A model generated the notes under the pieces. The model made no database searches, was not told the origin of the DNA, and saw only the letters and a list, made by a program, of their open reading frames with translations. A program made the position numbers and the translations under genes. 54,296 nucleotides of DNA from an uncultured Desulfobacterales bacterium (GTDB lineage Bacteria; Desulfobacterota; Desulfobacteria; Desulfobacterales; UBA11574): contig CALLDL010000047.1 in assembly GCA_937998305.1 (NCBI GenBank), forward strand, positions 1 through 54,296, written 5' to 3'. Shown here piece after piece: positions 54,294 through 54,296 of this stretch. Each line of letters begins with the position of its first letter. Within the stretch, counting starts at the first letter, position 1.

Positions 54294-54296
54294 CGT

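Noticed and set aside
1-54296. tRNA, rRNA or CRISPR features
   Set aside because: No tRNA T-arm signature with a matching cloverleaf, no rRNA-like sequence and no regularly spaced short repeats were seen by eye.

Overview
The window looks like part of a chromosome of an anaerobic, probably marine Desulfobacterota (Desulfobacteria / Desulfobacterales-like sulfate reducer). This is an inference from gene content: a PfaA/PfaD-type lipid PKS, a DHH-CBS protein, TIGR04282/TIGR04283-type glycosyltransferase fusions, a PBPRA1643-type SEC-C protein, many two-component and sigma-54 features, and an apparent selenoprotein. Base composition is moderate to low in GC. No rRNA, tRNA or CRISPR array was seen.

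Layout. 1-3.5 kb: a partial flavodoxin-like protein (-), a RarD/EamA permease whose stop codon lies inside a small inverted-repeat element, and a HAD hydrolase. 3.7-8.6 kb: a sigma-54-type promoter, a GT4 glycosyltransferase, then an ExeA-like ATPase/TPR protein and a LysM lipoprotein, with this two-gene cassette bracketed by ~240-bp direct repeats. 8.7-12.2 kb: DHH-CBS protein (-) and a PfaD-like enoyl reductase (+), followed by a second type of inverted-repeat element. 12.5-16.3 kb: a sigma-54-type promoter driving a Cache-type lipoprotein and a large hybrid histidine kinase. 16.65-16.9 kb: a stub of a molybdopterin oxidoreductase.

16.9-33.6 kb (all -): a seven-gene, mostly overlapping operon preceded by a near-consensus sigma-54 promoter. 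Upstream of that promoter lie an NtrC-type response regulator and its histidine kinase. The operon encodes two rifampicin-phosphotransferase-like dikinases, a class III aminotransferase fused to an acyl-ACP reductase (AAR)-like module, a UbiA-like prenyltransferase, a BtaA-like aminocarboxypropyl transferase, a GNAT-like protein and a phosphatidylserine-decarboxylase-like enzyme. I infer an undescribed pathway for an amino-modified membrane lipid or long-chain amine under sigma-54 control. A PfaA-like PKS (35.9-42.4 kb) and the separate PfaD may supply acyl chains.

42.5-54.3 kb: an SF2 helicase (-); a MerB (organomercurial lyase) homologue with two in-frame TGA codons exactly at the two catalytic cysteine positions, each followed by a plausible bacterial SECIS hairpin, hence a predicted double-selenocysteine protein; a ferric-reductase-like flavocytochrome; YceI; a PlsC-like acyltransferase; a SEC-C protein; and then a (-) strand group with two GT2/TIGR04283-type fusion proteins, a decayed four-helix-bundle gene, 6-phosphogluconolactonase and a cellulose-synthase-like GT2.

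The two strongest discoveries are the double-Sec MerB homologue (44086-44838) and the sigma-54-controlled lipid/amine operon (16928-29297).
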